Shown: positions 46,271 to 58,260 of the stretch, piece after piece
Layout of the letters: every line of letters begins with the position of its first letter
How positions within the stretch are numbered: position 1 is the stretch's first letter
Assembly (NCBI GenBank): GCA_019671005.1
Contig: CM033752.1
Coordinates: forward strand, 25,490,969 to 25,554,968
Length of the DNA: 64,000 nucleotides
DNA from: Hibiscus mutabilis
Lineage: Eukaryota > Streptophyta > Magnoliopsida > Malvales > Malvaceae
Direction of reading: 5' to 3'
Translations under genes and position numbers: made by a program
Notes under the pieces: generated by a model
Told to the model about the DNA's origin: nothing
Database searches by the model: none
The model's input: only the letters and a program-made list of their open reading frames with translations

Positions 46271-48904
46271 CCAAGGACTCCCACTTTGTAATACTTGGGC
46301 ATACAGTATATGTATATCATGATCTGAAGTTATCATATCAGATGTCATCAATAAATCATAATGGCAGTTCAAAACCCAAATAATATCAAGTATAATATAA
46401 CAAAGATATCTATCAAAGCATTGACAATGTATTATACATATTAATTGCTCTTACCATATTCAAATAACATATCATTTATAGTGACTATCATAACATTTCA
46501 CAAATAGGTTATCATATTTAAAACAATATGTTATTCAAGCCATATTAGCTTATTTATTAAGAATATTTTTCCAGTCAGTGATCATGTATCAAACACATCA
46601 CTTATTCTTAATATTTTTTTATGAACATAACATATCATAAATAATTCTTTGGTCATATGTTAGGAACATTGTCCCCACATTGCTCGTCATATTACTTACC
46701 ACATTTAAACAGTAAAACATAACTTCAACATATATCATATCATACATTCATAAATTAGGATGGCTTATCGCAAGCCTCCATTTATCACATGCATAATTAA
46801 GTAATAATTAAGGCACTCACATTGGCCACTTAACACAATGTCTCACTAAGTCCTAGTTCGATCCTTTCTTTCATAGTACCTCGAACCTTCTTTGATTAGG
46901 ACTTGACTTTATTAATCACATGAATACAATAAAATATTTGTTAGATTCAAATCTAACAATACCTTAAACATGATGTTTAATGTAATCATTCGAATATAAA
47001 ATTTTCAATTATTTTCCTTTCTTCCTTGTATTGTTCAAAAACTCATTGTGGTCCTTAGTGACCAATTTGAACTTCCAATAATTCTTCCGAGCTTGCTAAC
47101 TAACATTTAAATACAAAATGTTTCAAATTTCATTTTCTGTCAGCTTGCGCTACCTTCAAAGATTTACTTATACAAAGCAGAATACATACTGGATCTTAAT
47201 TTCCTTTATAATGGAAAAACTAGATTCGATAACGGTTCTAACGGTATAAGCCACATAAATTAATAAAATCTACAAAAATTATAAAAATTCCTTACATTCA
47301 CGTCACAAAGCTGTCCAGGCCAAAACTCCTCTGTAATTTTTCTGACCTTCCTTCGATTAAAAACACATATCTTTTAACTCAGAACTCGAAATCAGTTTTC
47401 GTTTGCTGGAAGCGAAACTAGACTAATAAATCTTTACAACGGTATAAAATTCATCATCTAACCATTTTTGCAGAATTTATGGCGATTTTTAAAACTTACT
47501 TTTATAATTTAAATTCCATCATAACTTTCCATGAATAACTTCTCCTTATTTCTCTACTTGTCAATTAAGTCCCATCACTTTACTTCAATTGGATAGAGTA
47601 AAGCTTGTATTCATATGTTCTTTTACATCCTTCATTAAAATAAGCTTAAACCTTTACTCCTCTAATTTCTCTTAATTTGTCAAAATGGTCACCAAATTTC
47701 CAATATAAGGATTCAAGCTTCTTAACTTTGCAAATTAGTCCTCAAATAACCATTACTACCTTAATTCCATCATTTTAACTAAAAATCAGATTTAATCCTT
47801 CTACATATGCTCTTCACCGAATAGACCATTCAAGTTTGACAAATTGTCAAAATGGTCACTAATGCGATTAATCATCGGTTTAGCATTCTAACTTCATTTT
47901 CATGTCTCTAGCATCATTACTAATATAGATACACATCAAATTCTTAAAAATCAGATCTGGTCCCTTAGTTTTAAAGCTTGCCGAAATGGTCCATATGTAT
48001 TTAACTTAGGGTTTTGCTTCCAAACAACAAATCAAGCTTAGTAGATCATAAATCCAACATCACAAACCCTAAGTCAGACTTGAATCCATAAACCCTAATA
48101 TTCTCTATGCAAACCAAAATATTTAGGGTTTAAATCCCAACTCAATAACATGATTCTAACATCATACAAGCATGATTCTAACTTAAAATCAACCATGGAT
48201 TCATAAAATCATAAAAGCCCCAATTTGTTCATAAACCCTAATTTCTTCCTCATATCAAATCTCATCAACCAAGAAAGTATTTTATGAATTATTTACATCA
48301 AAAGATAGAGCTCAGAGAGTAGAACAACTTTGTAGTTTGAAAGATTACATGAAAACCGAGATTCAGGGCTTAAATCGAGCTTGTAAAATTTTTCTCTTCT
48401 TTTTCTTTTCACCATGGTTTTGGAGGGTATTTGGATGATAATTCCTTCATATTTCATGTATTTAAGACACTTGTATTATGAAAAAATGAATTTTTAATTC
48501 AATAAATACCCTTTACCGATCAACTTATTCACAAAATTGCCATTCTATGCCATTTCATTCGATTTAAAATTTTCCCAATCTTTTTAACATCCAAATATTC
48601 ATAAAATGATATTTTATGACTCTTCTAAGGTCCATGGAACTATCTCTGAAATTTTAGCTCGATCCGATTATCAAAATATTTTTTTGAACTTTATCGCTTT
48701 ATAGCCATTAATACAAACTCCGTACAAAAAAATCAGGTAACACAGAAACGTTATTCTTGGTGGTAAACTATTCATTTAAGGGGTTAAAATACATAACTTT
48801 TGAAAATTACACTTTGATCCCTAAACTTTTCCAAAGTTTATACTTTAGCCACAAAATTTTCAAAATTTACATTTTGGTCACTAGCCAAAAATTGGGATAT
48901 TACA
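46271..48904 (-). repeat. E3 3' LTR, main part
   Basis: Matches 53580-56384 of the 5' LTR except for a deletion of about 160 bp near 48510 (counterpart 55825-55985), apparently between short similar words (TACCCTTTACC-like). Ends TTGGGATATTACA beside the PPT. Contains a cluster of AAACCCTA telobox motifs at 48060-48245. No gene. Confidence 0.9.
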
Positions 48905-48918
48905 ATTCTCTCCCGTTA
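48905..48918 (-). other. E3 polypurine tract
   Basis: The minus strand reads TTAACGGGAGAGAA next to the LTR start TGTAATATCCC; the bases upstream (GAAAATTCGAGGATGAATTT) equal those before the E2 PPT. Confidence 0.8.
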
Positions 48919-49124
48919 AGAAAATTCATCCTCGAATTTTCAACACGTACCTGGTTCAAAAAGGTGAGGAAGCTGCTTTCTCATATCTTCTTTTCTTTCC
49001 CAAGTCGTTTCCTCAACTTTACGATTTCGTCAAAGAACTTTAACAAGCGAAATTGAATTATTTCCTTAGTTCTTTGACTCCATGTTTTATCATTTTTACC
49101 TTATGTTTAACTTCTTTAATTTGC

Positions 49125-49680
49125 TCAGGGCCAACTACATCTCGATCCTTTGAATTCAATCACACATGCCTTTAACATAACCTCTAAAATCTGAATAGTT
49201 CGCTCTGATTGTCCATCTGTTTGAGGATGAAAAGTTGTGCTAACATTGAGTTGAATATCCAAGGCTCTATGTAAAGACTTCCAACATTTTAAAGTAAACC
49301 TCAGATCTCTATTAGATACTATCGAGGCTGGTACTCCAAGTAGTTGAACTATTTCCTTAATATACAACTCAACATACTTATCCCTAGAGTAATGTGTTCG
49401 AACAGGGATAAAGTGTGCTAACTTAGTCAATCTATTAACAATCACCCAGATTGAATCCTTCTTATTCGATTTCAAATATAGTCCTAATACAAAATCCATC
49501 ATCACTCGTTCTCATTTCCATTGAGAAATGGAAACCAGTTACGATAATTCAGAAGGTACCTGAAGTTTTGCTTTTACTTGTTGACATGTTAGATATTTAG
49601 AAACAAACTCAGTTATAACTCTTTTCATGCCTGGTTGACATGTTCGATTTCAAATAAGTTGTTTCTTCAATCCTTTATCG
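49125..49680 (-). pseudogene. E3 integrase zinc region and catalytic core
   Basis: A 126-residue minus frame (49125-49505) reads MDFVLGLYLKSNKKDSIWVI, NRLTKLAHFIPVRTHYS, VELYIKEIVQLLGVPASIVS, NRDLRFTLKCWKSLHRAL and FHPQTDGQSERTIQILEVML. All three catalytic acidic residues of the DDE triad (in MDFV, SNRD and GQSER) are present. Just upstream, 49510-49680 carries a broken zinc-domain tail (TCQQVKAKLQ-like). The C-terminal part of the integrase is not here but near 50640-50990, out of order. The core resembles Tekay/Del-type chromovirus integrases. Confidence 0.8.
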
Positions 49681-49919
49681 TTTGAAAAATAGATTTTTTT
49701 CCTCGATAATACAAGCATCCATCATATTAACTTCAAAGTCTTTGGTTTCACCTTCTTCCACTTATTTGAACCTTTACAAACACTTCTCATCTTTTCTCTA
49801 AAAATCATTTATTCAATCTAATAAAGTAGACTTTATTCTTAACCCAAAAATCAAAGTGCTATCTTCTTTTAATGTCAGTCTCGCATTCATAGCTCTTAAG
49901 GCAACAAATGTATTTCGAA

Positions 49920-50300
49920 TGAAGGCTTTAGCTACCACATTAGCTTTTCCTAAATGATAGTCAATGATTACATCATCATCCTTAAGAAGATCGATCCACC
50001 TTCTTTGCCTCAGGTTCAGCTCCTTTTTAGTTAACAGATACTTTAAACTTCTATAATATGTGTAAATATAGCATCATACATATAAATAATGGCGCTATAT
50101 CTTTAAAGCAAATACAATCATTGCTAGCTCTAAATAATGAGTAGGATAATTCCTCTCATGCGTCTTAAGTTGTCTCGAAGCATAGGCCACTACTTGTCCT
50201 TCTTACTTAAGTACAATTCCCAAACCTTTATGAGAATCATCGTTATAAACCACATAATCTTTGCCCGATTCTGGTTGTACTAATACTGGGGCTTCGATTA
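49920..50300 (-). pseudogene. E3 RNase H relic
   Basis: Minus-strand readings in changing frames show RNase H words: the end region near 49930-50030 (VIIDYHLGKANVVA-like, KELNLRQRRWIDLL), ARNYPTHYLELAMIVFALK-like near 50100-50160, and VYNDDSHKGLGIVL-like near 50215-50250. Stops and frameshifts are frequent. Order relative to the integrase core is normal. Confidence 0.65.
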
Positions 50301-50339
50301 ATATCTTATTTAATGTCTCAAATTTTTATTGGCACTTAT

Positions 50340-50620
50340 ATGTCCAACAGAATGACATATCTTTCCTCAATTGCTTGGTCAGTGGGGAGGCAATCATCGA
50401 GAAATTCTTTACAAACTTTCGATAATAACCAACAAGTCCCAAGAAACTTCGAATCTCGAAAACATTCTTTAGAGGTTCCATTCAACTATAGTTGGTACTT
50501 TCTTGGGATTTACTCTTATCTCTTCTACAAAGCCACATGGCCAAGAAAAGTAAATTCTGGAAACCAAGATTTACACTTTGACAGCTTAGCATATAACTTC
50601 TTTTCTCAAAGAGTCTGAAG
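50340..50620 (-). pseudogene. E3 RT thumb region (copy 1)
   Basis: Minus-strand sequence reads like the RT C-terminal segment with FLGHVAL-, VNPKKVPTIVEWNL-, and FEIRSFLGLVGYYRKFVKNF-like words, matching E1 4580-4730 and E5 59840-59990 in content. Frames are broken. Confidence 0.65.
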
Positions 50621-50639
50621 AACAATTCTAAGACAGGCA

Positions 50640-50990
50640 TCATGTTCTTCTTTTATCTTCGAATTGAATATCTTTTCGTTTCAAGTCTTCATAAGACTTC
50701 TGTCGATCATCAGTCTTTTTAAGATTATCTTGTATAATCTTTACTTTTTCTTCCATTTCTTGTAATAGATTTGACTTAATTAATTTATGATCTTCAACTC
50801 ATACCAATTTAATAGTGATTTACACTTTCGACCATAGAGAGCTTCGTAGGGTGCCATCTGTATACTTTCTTGATAACTATTATTATAAGCAATTTTTACT
50901 AATGGCATATATTTTTTCCATGATCTCGAACTCAATTATACAAGCTCATAACATATCCTCAAGAAATCTTTCATAGACCTTCGATCATAA
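50640..50990 (-). pseudogene. E3 integrase C-terminal segment, out of place
   Basis: Minus strand encodes a YQESIQMAPYEALYGRKC-like stretch near 50830-50885, the conserved region after the integrase core, followed by DRQKSYEDLKR-like residues (50670-50720). In an intact element this lies downstream of the core (lower coordinate than 49125), but here it lies upstream of RNase H and between two RT thumb copies. It indicates a rearrangement or a second nested fragment. Confidence 0.65.
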
Positions 50991-51145
50991 CCAATAAGTC
51001 TTAAGAAACTGCAAACCTCTATAATATTTTTGGAAATTTTCCCACTCCACAATAGACTGTATATTTTTAGGATTGACTCGGATCCCTACAGCTGAAGTAA
51101 TATGACCTAAGAAAGCCACTTTTAATAACAAAAACTCACATCAAG
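50991..51145 (-). pseudogene. E3 RT thumb region (copy 2)
   Basis: Minus strand reads FLLLKVAFLGHITSAVGIRV, NPKNIQSIVEWENF and RGLQFLKTYWL with frame breaks, a second copy of the same RT segment found at 50340-50620 but diverged from it. Two thumb copies in one element cannot be original. Confidence 0.65.
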
Positions 51146-52289
51146 TCTTTCTGGTTCAGGTTAATTGATAATCCTAATAGAAAATATATCATTTCTTTTT
51201 TCTTATTTCTTTTTATGAATAATCATTACATGGTCGTAAAGAACTATCTTCCTTCTTTACGAATAATTTTGGAGCTTCTAACAATAACACACTGGATTGA
51301 TTATAACTCCAGTCTAACAATTCTTACAGTTGAGCTTTCAGCTCTTTTAATTCCTTCTAGGAAATTTCCAGGTCACTTCTATTGTAAGTACTACTCTGTG
51401 GCATTAGTCCACCTAAATACAAACATGTTCCCTTCGTAACAATATTACTTCTTATGACTTTTCAATTTCATATCTTTCAGACCTTCTAATATGAGTTTTA
51501 TCATCCTTTAACATCAGATAAATAGTCATCAATTCACCTTTACTATAAAATTTAGGGCACTCAAAAACTTAAACTTTTAACAATCAATGCCCTAACAAAT
51601 ACAGATACTGGAGGTTAAAACCTCTCATGTATTTCTTCTAATATCTAAAATAGTATTCCCTGGTCTGTGCTTGAGCTCCCTATTGCACAAGTAGCTCAGC
51701 CAAGTCAAAAGTCGAGAACAGTACATACTTTACTTCATTTATACTATTACGGGTCTCTTTCTGACCCCCAAGCATTTATATTTCTCAAGTAAAGATATTT
51801 CTTCTTTTTCTTACTTCTTAATATCCGAATATCTTAATTTATGAAAGATAATCTTAACATCATTTAATCATAAACTTATAGTCCTACGACTGTCTTTTAC
51901 CTTGAAATGTGAGCCCTTACTATCTAAATTTCTTTGTAACTTATGCTATTATAAACATAAGTGCATATACAGATGTTAATAACTAACATCTTATAATTAC
52001 TGCATCAGCTCCTTACAATGTAGATAACTCAACCCAAATTGAAGTTGATTACAATACTTATTTCACTTCATTGTACTCGCTATGGGTCCTTTATTGACCT
52101 CTGAGATACGTCGATTGACGAAATCCGGTAGTGTCTTACTTTCCTTACTCTATTCTTATTCTATCCTATACTAATGAGGAGCAGCTTCAAGTCATACAAT
52201 CAACACATAAGTAATATGACATTTTAGGGGCATGTATTTACGGACAACTTATAACAAACTTGGTTTAGAATCCAGAACCGACTAAACCT
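51146..52289 (-). other. E3 5' internal region, nothing recognised
   Basis: About 1.1 kb of AT-rich sequence where gag and protease would be expected. No frame of note and no motif I can name. Confidence 0.5.
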
Positions 52290-52290
52290 G

Positions 52291-52308
52291 TAGCTCTGAT
52301 ACTACTAA
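52291..52308 (-). other. E3 primer-binding site, initiator-Met type, decayed
   Basis: Minus strand TAGTATCAGAGCTACAGG, one mismatch in the first twelve bases to TGGTATCAGAGC and otherwise like the E2 PBS region. It lies next to the LTR edge at 52310. Confidence 0.75.
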
Positions 52309-53392
52309 ATGTAACACCCTTAACGTATACTCGTAGTACGAATACACATCAAGGATGTCAAAATATTATTTAACAGAGTTCTAGACTTGTAAATTTTTTT
52401 ATTTTAAAACATCTAACATAAAACTAGTTTATAAAATAACCCTTTCTCGACTTTCGAGGTATTCATAGCCTATTTGTAGATTGCTAGTTTTGACCTTGAA
52501 TTAGTTTATAAAACATGTTAGTCAGCTATTAAAATAAGTATATAACTCAGGGTGAAAACTAGGTACACTGCCTAGGCCTTTTCTTGAATTTAAAATTGTT
52601 ACGCTATAAACGATAAATAAAATGTTACCCGATTAAATATCACCACCGGTAATTCTTTAACCATACTAATAATTCATATTTATTTGACTATTAATCAAAC
52701 TTATAACTTTAAAACAACTAACGAATAAATTGATACATGCCCACTAGAGAATATCATAAATTAGAATGTCTTACTGATGTTTGACAGATTGCAACTTGAC
52801 CATCATGCTTGACTCCTCTTCCGGTAAGTTTCCAATAACCTACGTGTGAAACAACACAAGCTAAGTATTCACTTAGTGAGGCAAAGCATATAAGGTTATC
52901 AAATAACTGACATTGACATAATTCAAGGCTTATTTTTATATCTAGCTTATCTAAGTATAACTGATAAATTTCTTGTATTAAGTTCATCATGTTTACTTGA
53001 CATACTTCAACATGCTTCTCATAGCATAATATAACTAGTTTCTATGGCATTTCATGGCAAACTTTATCATAATTCTAATTCTTTGCCTAACATATCAAAC
53101 AAAGAAATACAAATATTATTGAGCTTAACATAATCGATAAAATACTAATCTTACAGAAAATACACAGATATATAGAGAGTACGGAGAACCTGTTATTTCT
53201 CGTACTTAATACCAAAACTTTGCAAAAAACTTAGTACATAACGGAACTTGCCAAGCTCACTAGCTTGATTACCTGCACTTTTATTAATCTTTTAAATTTG
53301 CCCAAAGTATACTTTATGAGACCTTAGGTATGCGAGTCATCTAAAATATGACACCGTAGTGCCAAACGGAACAGACAGATGAGTACGTACTC

Positions 53393-53475
53393 GAGGATGC
53401 TCTTTGCTCCTCATATAATCAAGGACGCTCTTTGCTCCTCATATAAGCACCTCTTTAGTGCACTTAGCACCATGG
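53393..53475. repeat. Short hairpin tandem repeat in E3 LTR
   Basis: Two copies of GCTCTTTGCTCCTCATATAA about 28 bp apart. The first forms a stem GAGGA/TCCTC around GCTCTTTGC; the second keeps AGGA/TCCT; a third element has GCAC/GTGC arms. Partly preserved at 10451-10530. Confidence 0.7.
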
Positions 53476-53560
53476 GCATAGATCCCCAAGGTGGATGTGA
53501 CACCATAGTAGTCACAAAATAGACAGATATCAGAATAGAATGATGCAGCTGCTAAGACTC

Positions 53561-53578
53561 TATGGCATGCCAACTATA
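53561..53578 (-). promoter_or_regulatory. Conserved palindromic LTR box (E3)
   Basis: Minus strand TATAGTTGGCATGCCATA, identical to E1 and E2. In the E3 3' LTR this box is the very place where E2 is inserted (TATGGAATGCA remains at 10610-10620). Confidence 0.6.
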
Positions 53579-56384
53579 CCAAGGACTCCTACTTTGTAAT
53601 ACTTGGGCATACAAGTATATGTATATCATGATCAGAAGTTATCATATCAGATGTCATCAATAAATCAAAATGGCAGTTCATAACCCAGATAATATCAGGT
53701 ATACTATAACAAAGATATCTATCAGAGCATTGACAATGTATTATACATATTACTTGCTCTTACCATATTCAAATAACATATCATTTATAGTGACTATCAT
53801 AACATTTCACAAATAAGTTCTCATACTTAAAACAGTATGTTATTCAAGTCATATTAGCTTATTTATTAATAATACTTTTCCAGTCAATGATCATGTATCA
53901 AACACATCACTTATTCTTAATTTTTTTTATGAACATAACATATCATAAATAATTCTTTGGTCATATGTTAGGAACATTGTCCCCACATTGCTCGCCATAT
54001 TACTTACCACATTTAAACAGTAGAACATAACTTCAACATAGATCATATCATACATTCATAAATAAGGTTGGCTTATCGCAAGCCTCCCTTTATCACATGC
54101 ATAATTAAGTAATAATTAAGGCACTCACCTTGGCCACTTAACACAATGCCTCACTAAGTCCTAGTTCGATCCTTTCTTTCATAGTACCTCGAACCTTCTT
54201 TGATTAGGACTTGACTTCATTAATCACATGAATACAATAAAATATTTGTTAGATTCAAATCTAACAATACTTTAAACATGATGTTTAATGTAATCATTCG
54301 AATATAAAATTTTCAATTATTTTCTTTTCTTCCTTGTATTGTTCAAAAACTCATTGTGGTCCTTAGTGACCAATTTGAACTTCCAATAATTCTTCCGAGC
54401 TTGCTAACTAACATTTAAATACAAAATGTTTCAAATTCTATTTTCTAACAGCTTGCGCTACCTTCAAAGATTTACTTATACAAAGCAGAATACATACTGG
54501 ATCTTAATTTCCTTTATACTGGAGAAACTAGATTCGATAACGGTTCTAGCCGTATAAGCCACATAAATTAATAAAATCTAAAAAAATTATGAAAATTCCT
54601 TAAATTCACGTCACAGAACTGTCCAAGCAGAAACTGCTCTGTAATTTTTCTGGCCTTCATTCGATTAAAAATACATATCTTTTAACTTAGAACTCAAAAT
54701 CAGTTTTCGTTTGCTGGAAACGAAACTAGACTTACAAATCTTTTCAACGGTATAAAATTCATCATCTAACCATTTTTGTAGAATTTATGGCGAATTTTAA
54801 AACTTACTGCCATAATTCAAATTCCAACATAACTTTCCATGAATAACTTCTAATTTACACCAACTTCTCTTTATTTCTCTACTTGTCAATTTAGTCCCAT
54901 CACTTTACTTCAAATGGCTAGAGTAAATCTTGTATTCATATGTTCTCTTTACTTCCTTCATTAAAATAAGCTTAAACCTTTACTCCTCTAATTTCTCTTA
55001 ATTTGTCAAAATGGTCACCAAATTTCCAATATAAGGATTCAAGCTTCTTAACTTTGCAAATTAGTCCTCAAATCAGCATTACTACCTTAATTCCATCATT
55101 TTAACTAAAAATCAGATTTACTCCTTACATATGCTTTTTGTTGAATAGACCATTCAAGTTTGACAAATTATCAAAATGATCACTAATGCGATTAATCATC
55201 GGTTTAGCATTCTAACTTCATTTTCATGTCTCTAGCATCATTAATAATATAGATACACATCAAATTCATAAAAATCAGATCTGGTCCCTTAATTTTAAAG
55301 CTTGCCGAAATGGTCCCTATGATTTAATTAAGGGTTTTGCATCCAAACAACAAATCAAGCTTACTAGATCATAAATCCAACATCAAAAACCCTAAGTTAG
55401 ACTTGAATCCATAAACCCTAATCTTCTCTATACAAACCAAAATATGTAGGGTTTAAATCCCAACTCAATAACATGATTCTAACATCATACAAGCATGATT
55501 CTAACTTAAAATCAACCATGGATTCATAAAATCATAAAAGCCCCAATTTGTTCATAAACCCTAATTTCTTCCTCGTATCAAATCTCATCAACCAAGCAAG
55601 TATTATATGAATTATTCAAAAGATAGAGCTCGAAGAGTAGAACAACTTTGTAGTTCGAAAGATTACCTGAAAACTGAGATTCGGGGCTTAAATCGAGCTT
55701 GTAAAATTTTTCTATTCTTTTTCTCTTCACCACGGTTTTGGAGGGTATTTGGCTGATAATTCCTTCAAATTTCATGTATTTGAGACACTTGTATTATGAA
55801 AAAAATGAATTTTTAATTCAATAAAGTACACTTTCCAAAAATACCCTCCAACTAGATCTATATTTCTAATTTGCCAGTTTGTAACATTCCAACTAGACAT
55901 AGTTGGATTCTAATCAGCCACTATTCATCAATAAAATAAATATAAAAATTCCTTCCATATCCCTTTTGGGCAAAAAGACCAAAATGCCCTTTACCGATCA
56001 ACTTATTCACAAAATTGCCATTCTATGTCATTTCAATCGATTTAAATTTTCCCAATCTTTTTAATATCCAAATATTCATAAAATGATATTTTATGACTCT
56101 TCTAAGGTCCATGGAACTATCTCTGAAATTTTAGCTCGATCCGATTATCAAAATATTTTCTTTGAACTTTATCTCTTTATAGCCATTAATACAAACTCCG
56201 TACAAAAAAATCCAGGTAACACGGAAATGTCATTCTTGGGGGGTAAACTATTCATTTAAGGGGTTAAAATACATAACTTTTGAAAATTACACTTTGATCC
56301 CTAAACTTTTCCAAAGTTTATACTTTAGCCACAAAACTTTCAAATTTTACATTTTGGTCACTAGCCAGAAATTGGGATATTACA

Positions 56385-57808
56385 AAGGCAACTCAAACAT
56401 GTTCCAAACATTACATATGCATCATACATCAATATAGGCATAATTTTCACAGTCATTCAAACATTCTAGGTACACATACTCATAAAGAAGAATCATGCAT
56501 TTACCTATAGGCATGCTTTTTACCCAACATACAACTCTTGCCCCAAACCTCTCATTCAAGCATGTAAAGCATAATACATATCAAACACATCAAAATAACT
56601 TGTACAAACTAGGGAGCAACCAAAACAACCCTCCCAAATACAACTTTGTCACATTGCCTCTTATTACTACTTAGTATTTTAAAACCATACTTGAAATCAC
56701 TCAAATCCTTGGATCTCCCTTATTTCTCTGCATTTATGAGAAAAGAGAGCGTAAGCTATAAGCTTAGTGAGGGGATCGCAAAAACACTCATCAAAGCATT
56801 TAAAATCATTTTAAGTCAAACCAAATGTAATTGTTTCATGGCAAAACATCTCATGCTTCAATAATCTCTTCAAATATGCACATTTAAACCATTTGCAACA
56901 CATGTATCATGGATTCAATCTCTACCTCAATTTAAGCTTCATATGCCATAATTCTCTAAAACAAGCTTAAAGAGCAATCACATGTATAAATTACATTATG
57001 CAACATAATCCACTTCTCATGATACATTATCTCATATATTGGCTTTTAAGTGACTCAAAACCAGCAACCTTTCATTTCATAAAACACATCGGATAGACGA
57101 ATCTCTCAAGTGGTTCCTACGACCACTTCATATACATACCTCAACCAGAGTAACGACACACTTGCCCAACTTAAAGGTTCAAACCGGAGTAACAGAACAT
57201 TTACCCACCTCTACAGTTTGGAAGTATAAATCCAGCAGCGGGAGAAAATGAAACATTTACCCACCTCAACTGTTGCGGTTCTCATGGTGGAGAATACAGA
57301 CACTTACCAACCCTCGACACACACGAGGCGACTTTTTATAGTGCAATTTAAACCCTATGGCTAGCCAACTATATCCAATAACATTTTAAACATAGTCGCT
57401 TGCCAATATATTCAATAAACAACATTACCTCACTGTTTTACATATGAATCAAAATCAACCAAACTCAAATACATTAAACCATTTATTTAACATTCTCAAA
57501 AATACTTTCATAAACCATATGCCATTCTCAAAAGTCATCATATATGATCATTTGCATCAACTTCCATTTCTAAAACATACATAATACAGTGAGCAATCAA
57601 AACCATAAACACGTGCATGAGATTTCATTTTGCAAAAACAAAAATTGAGAGAAAACTCAACAGATACTTACTTTTGAGCTTAGATAAGTGTATCAAACTT
57701 TATCTAAACTCCCAAAACTCTTTTTCAAACCTTTTAACAGTAGTAAAACACGTTTCCACTCACTTACCTGATACAGTCCACATCTAGGCCCAATTTCAGG
57801 GATTTACA
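56385..57808 (-). repeat. E5 3' LTR, partial
   Basis: Runs from the E3 edge to GGGATTTACA. Similar to E1 LTR in blocks (57655-57775 matches about 9110-9215; the palindromic box matches). The E1 LTR extends about 1.2 kb further at this side, so this LTR is either a shorter subfamily or deleted. Includes a diverged tandem repeat with ACATTTACCCACCTC words at 57110-57300. Confidence 0.8.
57356..57373 (-). promoter_or_regulatory. Palindromic LTR box, E5 variant
   Basis: Minus strand TATAGTTGGCTAGCCATA. The central palindrome is GGCTAGCC instead of GGCATGCC, so the symmetry is kept though the centre changed. Confidence 0.6.
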
Positions 57809-57825
57809 ACTCTCCCCCTCTTAAG
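57809..57825 (-). other. E5 polypurine tract
   Basis: Minus strand CTTAAGAGGGGGAGAGT directly before the LTR start TGTAAATCCC. Confidence 0.85.
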
Positions 57826-57829
57826 AAAT

Positions 57830-58260
57830 TTCGTCCTCGAAATTTACCCTGCCAAAAAAGATGAGAAAACTGCTTCAACATGTCCTCCTTGCTTTCCCAG
57901 GTGGCTCTCTCAACACCACGATGCCACCACAACACCTTTACCATCTCTATAGTCTTCCCGCAAAGAACTTTGCTACTCGAATCAAAATTCTCACAGGCTC
58001 CTCATCATAGGTCAAATTCGGATTCAACTCAATCACTTCCACATTCATTACATGCTAATGATCCGATCTATAATTTTGAAGCATTGATACATGAAAAATA
58101 TCATGTATCTTCTCTAAATCCGTCGACAACCTCAACCTATACGCAACTAGACCAACACGCTCCAACACCTCATAAGGCCTAATAAATCTAGGACTTAACT
58201 TGCCCTTCCGTCCAAACCTCATCACCGTCTTCCAAGGGGAAACCTTCATAAACACATGAT
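57830..58260 (-). pseudogene. E5 integrase C-terminus and chromodomain-type tail
   Basis: The minus frame 58055-58255 reads PWKTVMRFGRKGKLSPRFIR, PYEVLERVGLVAYRLRLS and KIHDIFHVSMLQNYRSDH, the conserved GPY-like end of chromovirus integrase. After a stop, NLTYDEEPVRILIR and then MVKVLWWHRGVERATWESKE and DMLKQFSHLFWQGKF follow, the tail typical of chromodomain-bearing integrases, thought to guide insertion into particular chromatin. The frame changes at least once between them. Confidence 0.8.

Larger units (their letters stand above)
46271..56384 (-). mobile_element. E3: chromovirus with scrambled interior, minus strand
   Basis: The 5' LTR (52310-56384, TGTAACACC...ATTACA in plus coordinates) and the 3' LTR (46271-48904 plus the scrap at 10451-10623) share the same orientation and enclose about 3.4 kb. 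A decayed initiator-Met PBS and a PPT lie at the expected edges on the minus strand. The interior carries integrase, RNase H and RT scraps, not all in the normal order. E2 is inserted in its 3' LTR. Its upper edge at 56384 abuts a partial E5 LTR, so E3 probably inserted into E5. Confidence 0.8.
52310..56384 (-). repeat. E3 5' LTR, complete, about 4.1 kb
   Basis: 4075 bp from TGTAACACCCT to GGATATTACA in plus coordinates. Non-coding. Contains a 12-bp palindrome GAGTACGTACTC (53381-53392), a short hairpin-forming tandem repeat (53393-53475), the palindromic box (53561-53578) and a telobox cluster (55385-55565). Confidence 0.9.

Noticed and set aside
48060..48245. Interstitial telomere array
   Set aside because: The AAACCCTA motifs are isolated and spaced, not tandem (TTTAGGG)n.
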